Shown here one piece after another: positions 53,208 to 61,717 of a stretch of DNA of 64,000 nucleotides. The notes under the pieces were generated by a model. That model did no database searches and had not been told where the DNA came from. It worked only from the letters and a program-made list of their open reading frames with translations. Location of the stretch: the NCBI GenBank assembly GCA_030697165.1, contig JAUYQQ010000022.1:124001-188000 (forward strand), given 5' to 3'. The translations under genes and the position numbers were made by a program. The stretch comes from Acidobacteriota bacterium (GTDB taxonomy: Bacteria > Acidobacteriota > Vicinamibacteria > Vicinamibacterales > UBA2999). Position 1 is the first letter of the stretch; each line of letters starts with the position of its first letter.

Positions 53208-54068
53208 CTACTGCGCGAAGTACGTGGTCCCGCCGACCGTGATGCTGAGGTTGTTCAGTTGGTAGCTGCCGAGGAAATTTGCCTCGGTGTCACCGTAGAT
53301 CACGTTGAACCCGTAGCCGCCGCGCGGCGCCCCGCTACCTACGTGCGGCCACGGGAAGCCCGGGGGACTCATGATCGTCACGTTGTTCGGGATGCTCGCC
53401 AGCGTCGCGTTGGCGCCATTGCAGAGCAGGTACTGAGCCACTCGCGTGGCCGGACCGGTGCTGCACAACCAGCCCAGGTCATTGGTGTTCGTCTCGTGCA
53501 CCTTCCATTCGGTGCGGGTCTGGAAAGCGGTCCCGCGGTAGTCGTTCTCCGACCCGATGATTGCGTAGTTGGTTCCGTCGGTCACCCAGATGTTCAGGTA
53601 GGCCGGATTGGCGGCCCCGCTCACCTTGTCCCAGTCCGTTGATTCGAGGCTGTTGATTTGGACGCCGTCGAAGAAGTTCGTGCCGTAGCCAACCTTCTGT
53701 CCTTCACGGGGCGTCTTCGCATGGAAGCCGTCGCCCTCGGCATTCTCCACGATGCTCAGGTCAAAGTCCCATGGCTCCTCTGTCGTCCTGTCGTTGTTGC
53801 GGATGTAGAAAGCGAAGAAATCCGGCTGCGCCAGCACTGCGGCGCAGTCCGCGTCGAAGTCGTAGCCCGGCAGGCCCGGGATGCCTTCGCCCGGCAGCGC
53901 GTCGCCATGCGCGCGGTGAGCGGTCACCGCGTTCAAGCTGACATTGATTTTCTGGAAAGCCCCGTTGCCACTCGCGTGGCAGACGTCGGCCTTCCTGGCC
54001 TGGGCGAATACTGACGAGGACAGCGCGAGGCCGATGCAGACGGAGAGAGCGACTGCGTAACGTCTCAT
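53208..54068 (-). CDS. Secreted protein with VCH-x-GN...AHxxHGD motif
   Basis: 286 residues from ATG 54068 (AGGAG upstream); frame extends to 54236 without a ribosome site. Signal peptide about 1-23 (FAQA cut). Right after it, VCHASGNGAFQKINVSLNAVTAHRAHGD matches the short VCH...AHxxHGD motif seen near the N-terminus of many exported Gram-negative proteins. The remainder is beta-rich. Function unknown. It lies downstream of the cytochrome/porin pair behind a terminator, so a surface partner in the same process is conceivable. Confidence 0.7.
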   Translation of the reverse strand: MRRYAVALSVCIGLALSSSVFAQARKADVCHASGNGAFQKINVSLNAVTAHRAHGDALPGEGIPGLPGYDFDADCAAVLAQPDFFAFYIRNNDRTTEEPWDFDLSIVENAEGDGFHAKTPREGQKVGYGTNFFDGVQINSLESTDWDKVSGAANPAYLNIWVTDGTNYAIIGSENDYRGTAFQTRTEWKVHETNTNDLGWLCSTGPATRVAQYLLCNGANATLASIPNNVTIMSPPGFPWPHVGSGAPRGGYGFNVIYGDTEANFLGSYQLNNLSITVGGTTYFAQ

Positions 54069-54183
54069 GGTGGACTCCTGGGGCAAACGATGGGGAGGGC
54101 GCAAGAACCGCCGTACCGATGGAGTCTGGACCGGTCTCTTGCCATAAGTCAACAGGGTTCGAGGACGTTTCGCCTGGAAAAGG

Positions 54184-54211
54184 GAATGGCCGGGGCTCAT
54201 ACCCCGGCCAT
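54184..54211. terminator. Bidirectional rho-independent-like terminator
   Basis: Perfect 11-bp stem AATGGCCGGGG/CCCCGGCCATT with loop CTCATA, followed by TTTT on the + side and TTCCCTTTT on the minus side. It lies 31 nt after the porin stop (minus strand). Confidence 0.7.
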
Positions 54212-54241
54212 TTTGGGTGCGGACCTGCCGAGCCACCCGGG

Positions 54242-54661
54242 TCAGAACACCCAGGTCACCCCGCCAAAGACCCGCGCGTGGCTCCCGGTCACGCTGAACA
54301 GGTACGGCTCCTTGTCGTCGTACTTGCTGTAGTCCACCGTCACATTCACGACGAGCGGGTCCGAGACCCGGAAGTTCATCCCGCCGTTCACGCCAATTCT
54401 CGTGAACTCGAGGTTCGAGAATGAGGCCATCGTCGCCGAGTGCAGCGGGTAGTCGAGTCCCACCATCTGCGCGGTGTACTCACCCCCGTCGTAGGCGAAG
54501 TCGGTAATCGTCGCCACCGCGCGGTTCCACGCGAAGTTGGCGAACACCTCGGCGCGCGCCGTGGGGTAGGCCTGAATGCCCATCCAGGCGCTGCTGCTGG
54601 TGTTGTCATAGCCGGCCATGTCGGTGCGGGAGCCAAACTGGCCCCCCGTGATGCCGGCCGC
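54242..54661 (-). pseudogene. C-terminal part of MtrB-type porin beyond an in-frame TGA
   Basis: Same frame as 54662-56431 with no other stop. It continues AAGITGGQFGSRTDMAGYD and ends with barrel strands (EVFANFAWNRAVATITDF, LVVNVTVDYSKYDDKEP, GGVTWVF) and a terminal Phe, the normal end of an outer-membrane barrel. So this is the last sixth of the upstream protein, cut off by a single TGA at 54662-54664. Whether it is read through, translated separately from ATG 54619, or a sequencing error cannot be told. Confidence 0.75.
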
Positions 54662-56431
54662 TCAACCAGAAAACGCGAGCGTGCTGAAGAGCGTCTCCAG
54701 TTGCTCCTTCTGGTAAACGTAGCCCGCTGTGAGCGCCCACTTGTCGTCGGCGGCAAACCAGATGTCCACCCCAGGTGCGCTGGTCATGCGTCCCCATTCC
54801 GAGAAACCGAGCGCGTCGTTCTGGCTGTCGCGCCACCGGTAGTGCCCGGTAATCGCCAGCCGCTCGTTCGGCGTCACCGTCAGCAGGCCCTCCGCGAACA
54901 GGCTCTGCGTGGGGAACGACGTGAGGTCGGCCTGGCGCGATTGGTACATCGTGTAGTACTGCAGGCCCGTGAGCGGCGAGAGGCCGGGACTGGGCGTTGG
55001 CTGCAGCACGGCCGGAATCGCGGCCTTGTGGTGCAGGAAGGGATCCTCGGTATTCTCGAACTGCACGCGGAACCGCGCGTTCACCTGCTTGTTGATGGCG
55101 CTCCTCCCGGCGGCGTACAGGGTGTGGGTGGTGGTCTTCTCCACCTCGAAGTACTCACGCTCGACGGCCTCGAAGCCGTAGCCAAACCGCAGGAAGGTGC
55201 GCCTGGCCGGCTGGGCGCTCAGCTCGACGCCAAACTCCGTGGGCGTGCGATTCATGGACGATTCGCGAACGAAGTCGAAGGTCGCCGGAAACGCCGTGGG
55301 GAACGCCTGCGAATAGGTGAGGCCGGCCGAGAGGCCGGCCGGCGTGGTTTGCTCCACCACGTCCACGAACACACTGTCGTTCTCGAGCGAGTAGCGGCGG
55401 AAGTCGGCCTTCACCGACATCTTCTTGCCGAGGGGCACGAACAGCCGCGTGGAGCCGCCGGTGTAGTCGTAGGCCAGGTTCTGGTCCACGTTTTCGGTGT
55501 GCGACTGCGTGAAGGTGCCCGAGAGCGACGCGTCCTTCATGGCGAGTCGGGCGCGCAGCGTGTTGCTGTACTTGTGGATGGCCGGATCCGACGAGACCGG
55601 CAACAACCCGTTCGCATCGTCGTACTGCACGCGGTTGAGGAAGATGTCCTGCAGCGTGGCGGGCTGGATGGCATTGTCGTACTGGAACAGCGGGTTGGCG
55701 CCGCTGTCCTCGTAGTCACGATCGGTGAACGTGTACTCCGCGGTGAAGGCGGAGAGCGAGAGGCGGGCACCGGCCGTGAGGGTGCGCGTCACCTCCTCGT
55801 ACCTCTTGGTGAAGGCCACCGTGTGGCAGTTGGCGCAGTGCGCCACGGTCATCACCTGGTGCGAGCCGCCTCGGGTCTGGCGTTCGTGGCCCAGGAAGAA
55901 GGTCATGTTCTTGAGGTTCAGGTCCACGCCGGCCGTGAGGTCGCCGTATTTCATCTCGTACTGCGCCGTGGGATCGGTGTCGTCGTGGCGGACGATGAAG
56001 GTGCCGCCGATGCCGGAGCCGCCGTCCACGTAGTCGAGCGTGTCGTGGTCGAGCCGGTGGGGCAGGCTGCGGTAGGTGACGTGCGCCTTCAGGATCCGCT
56101 TGATGTCCACCGAGGCCGCGTAGTTCTGGCCGCGCGAGTCGCCGCCGTTGATGGCGGTGATGTCGTATCGGAACCCGTTCTTCTCGCCCCACAGCAGGGC
56201 GGTGATTGATGCCAGGGCGTCTTTATCGGTTACTCGATACTCAGCCACGCGGCCCTGGTAGCCGTCGGTGGAGAAACCGGAGCCGCCGAGGGAAAACATG
56301 CCCTCCCAAGCCGGGGCGGAAGCGGGGGCGGTCGGCGCCGGAGCCGGCGCCGGGGTCTGGGCGGCCAGGGGCTGAGCAAGAACGAGCGTCGCCACCGCCG
56401 TGGCGACCACGCTGGTGATTCGCGAGCGCAT
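54662..56431 (-). CDS. MtrB/PioB-type outer-membrane porin (decaheme-associated), interrupted at its C-terminus
   Basis: 589 residues from ATG 56431 (GAGGAGG upstream) to TGA 54662; with the part beyond, 729. Signal peptide about 1-24 (QPLAA-Q), Pro/Ala linker, then repeated barrel strands (WEGMFSLGGSGFSTDGYQGRV, TFFLGHERQTRGGSHQV). A CANCH motif at about 201-205, a possible heme or disulfide site, is notable in a barrel. It is 11 nt after the decaheme cytochrome. Function by family: the barrel that holds a periplasmic multiheme cytochrome across the outer membrane for electron transfer. Confidence 0.8.
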   Translation of the reverse strand: MRSRITSVVATAVATLVLAQPLAAQTPAPAPAPTAPASAPAWEGMFSLGGSGFSTDGYQGRVAEYRVTDKDALASITALLWGEKNGFRYDITAINGGDSRGQNYAASVDIKRILKAHVTYRSLPHRLDHDTLDYVDGGSGIGGTFIVRHDDTDPTAQYEMKYGDLTAGVDLNLKNMTFFLGHERQTRGGSHQVMTVAHCANCHTVAFTKRYEEVTRTLTAGARLSLSAFTAEYTFTDRDYEDSGANPLFQYDNAIQPATLQDIFLNRVQYDDANGLLPVSSDPAIHKYSNTLRARLAMKDASLSGTFTQSHTENVDQNLAYDYTGGSTRLFVPLGKKMSVKADFRRYSLENDSVFVDVVEQTTPAGLSAGLTYSQAFPTAFPATFDFVRESSMNRTPTEFGVELSAQPARRTFLRFGYGFEAVEREYFEVEKTTTHTLYAAGRSAINKQVNARFRVQFENTEDPFLHHKAAIPAVLQPTPSPGLSPLTGLQYYTMYQSRQADLTSFPTQSLFAEGLLTVTPNERLAITGHYRWRDSQNDALGFSEWGRMTSAPGVDIWFAADDKWALTAGYVYQKEQLETLFSTLAFSG

Positions 56432-56442
56432 GGTGATCCTCC

Positions 56443-57471
56443 TCACTTGGTCAGGCCCTTGCCGCGACCCGAGACGCCCTGCGAGGGCATGTCGGAGCCG
56501 TGCACCTTGTTGTGGCAATTGCTGCAGCGGGTGTTGAACGCCGCCATGAAGCTCAGGTTGCCGTTGGGATTGCTGGAGCCGCCCGTCGGCAGGCTGTAGG
56601 GAACCGTGGGCGCCACGCGCGCGTTGTGGAAATGCATCTCGTGACACTGCAGGCACAGGAAGGGCTCACCCTGCTTGAGCAGGTTGTTCGCCACGGTCCC
56701 GTGCGGCGCGTGACAGGTGAGGCAGCTCTCGGTGACAGGCGCGTGCTCGAAGACGAAGGGGCCGGCCTGCTTGGCGTGGCAGGTGGTGCACAGGTCGTTG
56801 ATGCGCTCGTCAGTCTTGATCAGGCTCAGATTGCGGCCGTGCACTTCGTGACACGAGCTGCACGACATCAGGCCCTCGCGCACCGGGTGGTGCGAGCTCT
56901 GCGCGAATTGGGCGCGCTGTTCCTTGTGGCATTTATAGCAGGTCTGGGCCTCGCCCTTGCCGAGCGGGCTGTCTTGTTTCACGAGGGCGTTCTTCGGTGC
57001 GGGGGCCGTGGAGTGCACCGGCTTGAGGCCATCGGCCCTCGTCAGGGCGCCCGCCACCTGCCGCGATTGATGCACCGTGTGGCACGAGCCGCAGCCCACG
57101 CCCGACGTCGAATGCACGCTGCCCGCCCACGCCATGGCCTTGTCCTGCCGGTGGCAGGTCAGGCAGGCCTTGACGGACGCGGGATCGTCCGCCACTTCGA
57201 AGGTACGAATCAGCGCCTTGTCGCCACTCTCGGCGTGGAGGCTGCCCGGACCGTGACACGATTCGCAGCGCGAGGGCAGGCCTCGCGTCTCGAAGGCAGC
57301 AAGGGCGCCGTGTTGGGATCGGTCGAACTGACGGACAACTTCCTCATGGCACGTGGCGCAGGCCTCTTGTCCCACGACCGTTGCCGTGGGAGGAGCCGTC
57401 TGCGTGATGACCGCGGACGACGCCATGAAGAAGCCCGCCAGGCAGAGGAGCGCGGTACGGGTATGACTCAT
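56443..57471 (-). CDS. Decaheme c-type cytochrome (MtrA/DmsE family)
   Basis: 342 residues, ten CxxCH motifs visible (CATCH, CESCH, CLTCH, CGSCH, CYKCH, CSSCH, CTTCH, CLTCH, CLQCH, CSNCH), exactly the count and size of MtrA/DmsE. Signal peptide about 1-24. Periplasmic electron wire that pairs with the MtrB-type barrel encoded next. A good sigma-54 promoter precedes it and the matching activator gene is adjacent, so it is likely induced on demand. Which electron acceptor or donor is used is not visible. Confidence 0.93.
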   Translation of the reverse strand: MSHTRTALLCLAGFFMASSAVITQTAPPTATVVGQEACATCHEEVVRQFDRSQHGALAAFETRGLPSRCESCHGPGSLHAESGDKALIRTFEVADDPASVKACLTCHRQDKAMAWAGSVHSTSGVGCGSCHTVHQSRQVAGALTRADGLKPVHSTAPAPKNALVKQDSPLGKGEAQTCYKCHKEQRAQFAQSSHHPVREGLMSCSSCHEVHGRNLSLIKTDERINDLCTTCHAKQAGPFVFEHAPVTESCLTCHAPHGTVANNLLKQGEPFLCLQCHEMHFHNARVAPTVPYSLPTGGSSNPNGNLSFMAAFNTRCSNCHNKVHGSDMPSQGVSGRGKGLTK

Positions 57472-57495
57472 ATGAGTTCCTGATTGCCGTTGAAC

Positions 57496-57510
57496 AGCAA
57501 GTCAGGTGCC
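57496..57510 (-). promoter_or_regulatory. Sigma-54 promoter of the decaheme cytochrome
   Basis: On the minus strand GGCACCTGACTTGCT: GG and GC separated by exactly 10 nt, as in TGGCAC-N5-TTGCW. The start codon is 25 nt downstream of the -12 GC. Confidence 0.75.
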
Positions 57511-57563
57511 GTCGGATTCGCGCGTGAGATGCGGCCTGGTCGCCGGGCGCGCAACGTGGCGTC

Positions 57564-57578
57564 GCAACAAAACGTTGC
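57564..57578. promoter_or_regulatory. Palindromic activator site candidate
   Basis: GCAAC-AAAAC-GTTGC, about 55-70 bp upstream of the sigma-54 promoter, plus a nearby GCAACG at 57551-57556. Spacing suits an enhancer site for the adjacent sigma-54 activator. Confidence 0.5.
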
Positions 57579-57597
57579 ACGGCTGCGACAGGATGTC

Positions 57598-58965
57598 TCA
57601 GGACTCGAGGCCGGCTTCGCGCATGCGGCGCCACAGCGTCGCGCGGCTGATGCCGAGGGCACGCGCCGTCTCGGCGCGCCGCCAGTGGTGCGCGTCGAGC
57701 GCTGCCGCGAGCGCGGCATCGTCGCCTCCCGTGCGCGCGGCCGCCGTCACGGGCGGCGCCCCCGGCGCTGTTGGCGCCGGCGCGAAGAGCACGTCGGGCA
57801 GGTCCTCGCGCTGGATGGTCTGCCCCCGGGCGACCGCGACGGCGTACTCCAGGACGTTCTCGAGCTCCCGGACGTTGCCCGGCCAGCGATACCGGAGCAG
57901 CACCTCCAGGGCGTTCGGCGAGAACCGCAGCACGCGGCCGTGCGCGTCGCAGACGCGGCCGAGCACCTGGATGGCGAGCGGCTCGATGTCCTCGAGGCGG
58001 TCGCGAAGTGGGGGCACCTCGATCGCGACGACGCGCAGGCGATAGTAGAAATCTTCACGGAAGCGCCCTTCGGCGATCGCCTGGGCCAGGCTCGCGTTGG
58101 TGGCGGCGATGATGCGGGCGTCGGTGTGCCGCGTCCGGCTTTCCCCGACGCGCTCGAAGGTCCGCGCGTGCAGGACGCGCAGCAGCTTTACCTGCATCGG
58201 CAGCGGCATGTCGCCAATCTCGTCGAGGAAGAGCGTCCCGCCGCTGGCGGCCTCGAACCGGCCCTCGCGGTCGCGGACCGCGCCGGTGAAGGCGCCGCGC
58301 ACGTGGCCGAACATCTCGGTCTCGAGCAGTTCGCCCGGCAGCGCGGCGCAGTTCACCGCCACGAACGGGCCGTTCCAGCGAGGCGAGCGGCCGTGGATCG
58401 CGCGCGCCAGCACTTCCTTCCCCGTGCCGCTCTCGCCGGTGAGCAGGACCGTCGGCTCGCTGTCGCGCAGATTGTCCACGAGGCGGAAGATCCGCAGCAT
58501 CGACGGCGACCGCGCCACCATCTCGCCGAACACCACGGGCGTGTCGCCGGCAGCGCCTTCGTCTTCAGCAGGCCGCATCACAAGCAGATACCGGATGCGG
58601 GTGTCGCAGACGCCGTCTGCCGAGGCCACCGGTGCGGCGCTGATGGACATCAGCCGTGGCCGTTCCCCGCCAAGCGCCAGCAAGGCCCGCCAGCCCTCGC
58701 GCCGCTCCCCGCCTGCTAGCGCGCGGCGCAGCGTGCCGTCGGGGCCGAACAGGTCGTCGCCGAGCAGATCGGCCACAGCCCGTCGCTCCGCCGCCTGCGC
58801 GGTCCCGGCGCCGAACAACTCGTCGAGCATCGGCGACGCGTGCAGCACGCGGAAACCGGCGTCCAGGCAGATGACGATGCGGCCGAGGGCGCCGAAGGCG
58901 GTGTTGACTCCCGCCCATGCCGCCGCCTGGACCAGCCGATCGACCGCCGCCTGATCGGAAGCCAC
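57598..58965 (-). CDS. Sigma-54-dependent transcriptional activator (PAS-AAA+-Fis)
   Basis: 455 residues from GTG 58965 (AGGTGG upstream); a TTG at 59085 would add 40 unlikely residues. PAS-like region about 20-130 (IVICLDAGFRVLHASPMLDELFG), AAA+ about 150-390: Walker A GESGTGKE, GAFTGA-type GAFTGAVRDREG, Walker B GGTLFLDEIGD, arginine finger region YRLRVV; C-terminal Fis helix-turn-helix RRAETARALGISRATLWRRM. It requires RpoN (not in this window). Its neighbour, the decaheme cytochrome, has a matching promoter. Confidence 0.93.
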   Translation of the reverse strand: MASDQAAVDRLVQAAAWAGVNTAFGALGRIVICLDAGFRVLHASPMLDELFGAGTAQAAERRAVADLLGDDLFGPDGTLRRALAGGERREGWRALLALGGERPRLMSISAAPVASADGVCDTRIRYLLVMRPAEDEGAAGDTPVVFGEMVARSPSMLRIFRLVDNLRDSEPTVLLTGESGTGKEVLARAIHGRSPRWNGPFVAVNCAALPGELLETEMFGHVRGAFTGAVRDREGRFEAASGGTLFLDEIGDMPLPMQVKLLRVLHARTFERVGESRTRHTDARIIAATNASLAQAIAEGRFREDFYYRLRVVAIEVPPLRDRLEDIEPLAIQVLGRVCDAHGRVLRFSPNALEVLLRYRWPGNVRELENVLEYAVAVARGQTIQREDLPDVLFAPAPTAPGAPPVTAAARTGGDDAALAAALDAHHWRRAETARALGISRATLWRRMREAGLES

Positions 58966-59103
58966 GCGACCACCTGCCGCAACGTGCGTGCCATCAGCCG
59001 TGAGGCCCAAATGTCCCCAAGAATGGCCATCAGCCCCAGAACTACTGCGAAAAATCCCCGGCTCGCGGAATTTTAGGTGCCGCAACCATGGCCGATAGAC
59101 ATG

Positions 59104-59161
59104 AAAACCTATTAATGATAAAACATGAAAACCTATTGTAAATGCGACGCAATAACCTATT
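59104..59161. promoter_or_regulatory. Three 10-bp repeats at 24-bp spacing upstream of the Fic gene
   Basis: AAAACCTATT at 59104-59113 and 59128-59137 and ATAACCTATT at 59152-59161, each 24 bp apart (about two helical turns), so all on one face of DNA. Likely autoregulatory sites for the AbiEi-like DNA-binding part. If the third repeat is operator, the start of the gene is ATG 59166. Confidence 0.6.
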
Positions 59162-60716
59162 TTCTATGCCGTCCCCGCCAGAAAAACTCGCTGATTCCCT
59201 CGACGCCCTGCGCGAACTGCAGAGCCGCGGCAGTGTGGCGATCCGGTCGGGAGACCTGAGCCGTACTCACCGGCAACGCTTGGTCCAGAACGGCTTTCTC
59301 CGCGAGGTGATGAAGGGCTGGTACGTCCCGGCGCGTCCCGATGAAGCTCCGGGAGACAGCACCGCATGGTATGCGTCCTTTTGGGACTTCTGCGCCTCGT
59401 ACCTGACCGCCCGTTTCGGCGACGAGTGGTGTCTCTCGCCCGAGCAGTCGCTGGCGCTTCAGGGTGGCAACCGCACCGTCCCCGGCCAATTGGTGGTTCG
59501 GACACCAAGAGGAGGCAACAAGCCCACGGCGCTTCCGCACGGCACATCCCTGTTCGATGTGCGAAACGCGATGCCCCCGGCCACCGAGGTCAACGTCATC
59601 GAGGGGCTGCGGCTGTTTTCGGTGCCGGCGGCTCTGACCAGCGTCACTGAACAGTTTTTCCAGCGCGCGTCCACGGATGTCCGTGCCGCCATGGCGAGCG
59701 TGAAAGACGCGTCGGACATCCTGGCGCTGTTGCTCGAGGGCGGCCACAGCACGATTGCCGGCCGGCTGGCGGGCGCCTTCCGAAACCTCGGCGAATCACG
59801 AATCGCTGACGACATCGTCAAGACGATGGAGAAGGCTGGCTATACGGTCAACGAGAGCGATCCGTTCATCGATCGCCGGACGATGGTGGCGACGCGCGCG
59901 GTCTCGCCGTATGTCAATCGCGTCCGCTTGATGTGGGACGCGATGAGGACACCCGTCCTCGATGTCTTCCCGGTGGCACCGGGAATTCCTGGCAACCGCG
60001 ATGCCTATCTCAGGGCGGTCGACGACGCGTATATCGCGGATGCGTATCACTCTCTTTCCATCGAGGGTTATCGCGTCAACGCGGAGCTGATTGAACGGGT
60101 GCGAAGCGGATCCTGGAACCCGGCGGAGAACACACCGGACCGCCAGAGCCGAGATGCGCTCGCCGCGCGTGGCTACTTCGACGCGTTCACCAGTGTGAAG
60201 ACGAGTGTCCGGAAGGTGCTTGGCGGAAGCAACGCCGGCGAGATCGTCCGCGACGACCACGGTGATTGGTACCGCCAACTGTTTGGGCCAAGCGTCACGG
60301 CCGGCATCATCCGCGCGGCTGATCTGGCCGGTTATCGAACGGGACCCGTGTACATCCGGCGTTCCATGCACGTCCCGTTACCACGAGAGGCGGTCCGGGA
60401 TTGCCTGCCGGTCTTGTTCGATCTGCTTGCCAACGAACCCGAGCCGGCGGTGAGGGTGGTGCTCGGACCTTTCGTGTTCGTTTACATTCATCCCTACATG
60501 GATGGCAACGGCAGGATGGGGCGGTTTCTCATGAATCTGATGCTGGCGTCGGGCGGCTATCCGTGGACCGTCATTCCGGTCGAAAGGCTCGGCGATTATC
60601 TGCCGGCGCTGGAATCGGCGAGCGTCCGCCAGGACATCACTCCGTTCGCGACGTTCATCAGTGACCTGGTCGCCGCGCGCCTGCGGGGGGGAACGGCCCC
60701 GGCGGTTCCCGGCTGA
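59142..60716 (+). CDS. AbiEi-like antitoxin domain fused to Fic domain
   Basis: 524 residues from ATG 59142 (516 from ATG 59166). N-terminal about 10-70 resembles the AbiEi winged helix (SGDLSRTHRQRLVQNGFLREVMKGWYVPARP), then an AbiEi-like C-terminal part to about 250. From about 290 a Fic domain: inhibitory motif SLSIEG (about 305-310), then HPYMDGNGRMGRF at about 450, the full HPFxxGNGRxxR core (Tyr for Phe). Fic enzymes AMPylate targets; the intact SxxxEG helix should keep it off. Combines DNA-binding antitoxin and toxin in one chain. Confidence 0.85.
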   Translation: MRRNNLFSMPSPPEKLADSLDALRELQSRGSVAIRSGDLSRTHRQRLVQNGFLREVMKGWYVPARPDEAPGDSTAWYASFWDFCASYLTARFGDEWCLSPEQSLALQGGNRTVPGQLVVRTPRGGNKPTALPHGTSLFDVRNAMPPATEVNVIEGLRLFSVPAALTSVTEQFFQRASTDVRAAMASVKDASDILALLLEGGHSTIAGRLAGAFRNLGESRIADDIVKTMEKAGYTVNESDPFIDRRTMVATRAVSPYVNRVRLMWDAMRTPVLDVFPVAPGIPGNRDAYLRAVDDAYIADAYHSLSIEGYRVNAELIERVRSGSWNPAENTPDRQSRDALAARGYFDAFTSVKTSVRKVLGGSNAGEIVRDDHGDWYRQLFGPSVTAGIIRAADLAGYRTGPVYIRRSMHVPLPREAVRDCLPVLFDLLANEPEPAVRVVLGPFVFVYIHPYMDGNGRMGRFLMNLMLASGGYPWTVIPVERLGDYLPALESASVRQDITPFATFISDLVAARLRGGTAPAVPG

Positions 60717-60734
60717 GCGCGGAACCCCGTGGCG

Positions 60735-61232
60735 TCAGTGCGGCTCGAGCTTCTGCAGATCGCGGATCTCGCGCAGGGTCCTGCGCATCTCTTCGACCGT
60801 CTTCATCTGCTCGAGCGTCGATTGCATGGAGTCGGCGGTCGCGTGCACTGACGCGACGGTCGCCTGGCGCGCCTCCTCGGCGGCGTGGCGGGCTTCCTCG
60901 CCGGCCGTCCGTGCCGACTCGGCAGCTTCTCGAAGACGCTCCTGGTCCTGCCGAACCGCTTCGAGCGCCTCCCGGTGCTGGTCGCGCATCTCGCGCGCTT
61001 CTTCGGCGAGTGCCCGAAAGCGCTCGGCTTCCTGCCGAGCGGACTCCGTATCGGATTGGACGGACTCGGCCTCGCTGCGGCCTTGCTCGGCGTCGCGACG
61101 GCCCTCTTCGCTGACCTCCCGAACATCCTCCGCCTGCTGGCGATCTTGCTCGGCGCTCGCGCGGCCGACTTCGGCCGCTTGACGACGACTCTCGGACGGC
61201 GGGCCGTCCTTGGCTGGCGGCAGTGTCGACAT
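60735..61232 (-). CDS. Coiled-coil low-complexity protein
   Basis: 165 residues with continuous Glu/Arg/Ala heptads (EEGRRDAEQGRSEAESVQSD, RQEAERFRALAEEAREMRDQ), so one long coiled coil of roughly 130 residues. No signal. No known family; high compositional bias makes homology unreliable. The other strand is also open for about 125 residues because of the bias, so coding status is likely, not certain. Confidence 0.6.
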   Translation of the reverse strand: MSTLPPAKDGPPSESRRQAAEVGRASAEQDRQQAEDVREVSEEGRRDAEQGRSEAESVQSDTESARQEAERFRALAEEAREMRDQHREALEAVRQDQERLREAAESARTAGEEARHAAEEARQATVASVHATADSMQSTLEQMKTVEEMRRTLREIRDLQKLEPH

Positions 61233-61334
61233 TGGAACCTCGCTCAGACTTCGCGCCCATGAACTTGCGCACGGTGCGCACTTTCAACCTACCAAGAGCG
61301 GCGGCAGGTCGATGTCCTCAATGAGACACCGGGG

Positions 61335-61520
61335 CTAGCTCGGCGGGTTCCGGTCTTTGTCTTTGGATTCGGCTTCCGCCTCGGGCGCATCTGGGCCCTT
61401 CGCCTTGTTCCCGGCCGCAGCGCCGGCCTTGTTGCCGTCCACATCCTCGGCGCCCCTGTTGTCGCCGGGGGCGTTGGCTGGCGGATGCGGCTCAGCCGCC
61501 TTGTTCTGTGTAGTAGTCAT
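61335..61520 (-). CDS. Small hydrophilic hypothetical protein
   Basis: 61 residues from ATG 61520 (AAGGA 7 nt upstream). Very hydrophilic and low-complexity (NKAAEPHPPANAPGDNRG, KDKDRNPPS), probably disordered. Not recognised. Next to another small basic Gly-rich frame. Confidence 0.45.
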   Translation of the reverse strand: MTTTQNKAAEPHPPANAPGDNRGAEDVDGNKAGAAAGNKAKGPDAPEAEAESKDKDRNPPS

Positions 61521-61539
61521 ATTGAGTCCTTCGTTGCGC

Positions 61540-61644
61540 TTAGTTGCCAGACGACGTACCTTGCCCGCCGCCGTGGCCCTTCTTCTTTCCACCTGCGGCT
61601 CCGGAGTTACCCTGACCGCTATTCTTCTTATCGCTGTTTGACAT
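61540..61644 (-). CDS. Very small Gly/Lys-rich hypothetical protein
   Basis: 34 residues, MSNSDKKNSGQGNSGAAGGK then KKGHGGGQGTSSGN. The composition resembles short stress-type general-stress peptides with KGG-like repeats, but is too short to be sure. Weak ribosome site. Upstream in-frame codons to 61728 are probably not coding. Confidence 0.3.
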   Translation of the reverse strand: MSNSDKKNSGQGNSGAAGGKKKGHGGGQGTSSGN

Positions 61645-61717
61645 ACCGGGACTTGAAGCAAACCGAGTGCCGCATTTGGGCACGTCGTGTGCGGACAGGA
61701 CTGCCAACAAGGAGTTA

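Noticed and set aside
54662-54664. Selenocysteine at the porin TGA
   Set aside because: No supported SECIS-like structure and no selenoprotein family; mutation or error is simpler.
54440-56209. 589-residue open frame opposite the porin
   Set aside because: Arg/Val/Gly-biased shadow of a GC-rich gene; no domain, no ribosome site, and the other strand has a clear family.
59101-59116. A seventh match to ATKAA-N6-TTMAY (ATGAAAACCTATTAAT)
   Set aside because: It overlaps the three phased AxAACCTATT repeats, which explain it better, and it is far from the copper genes.
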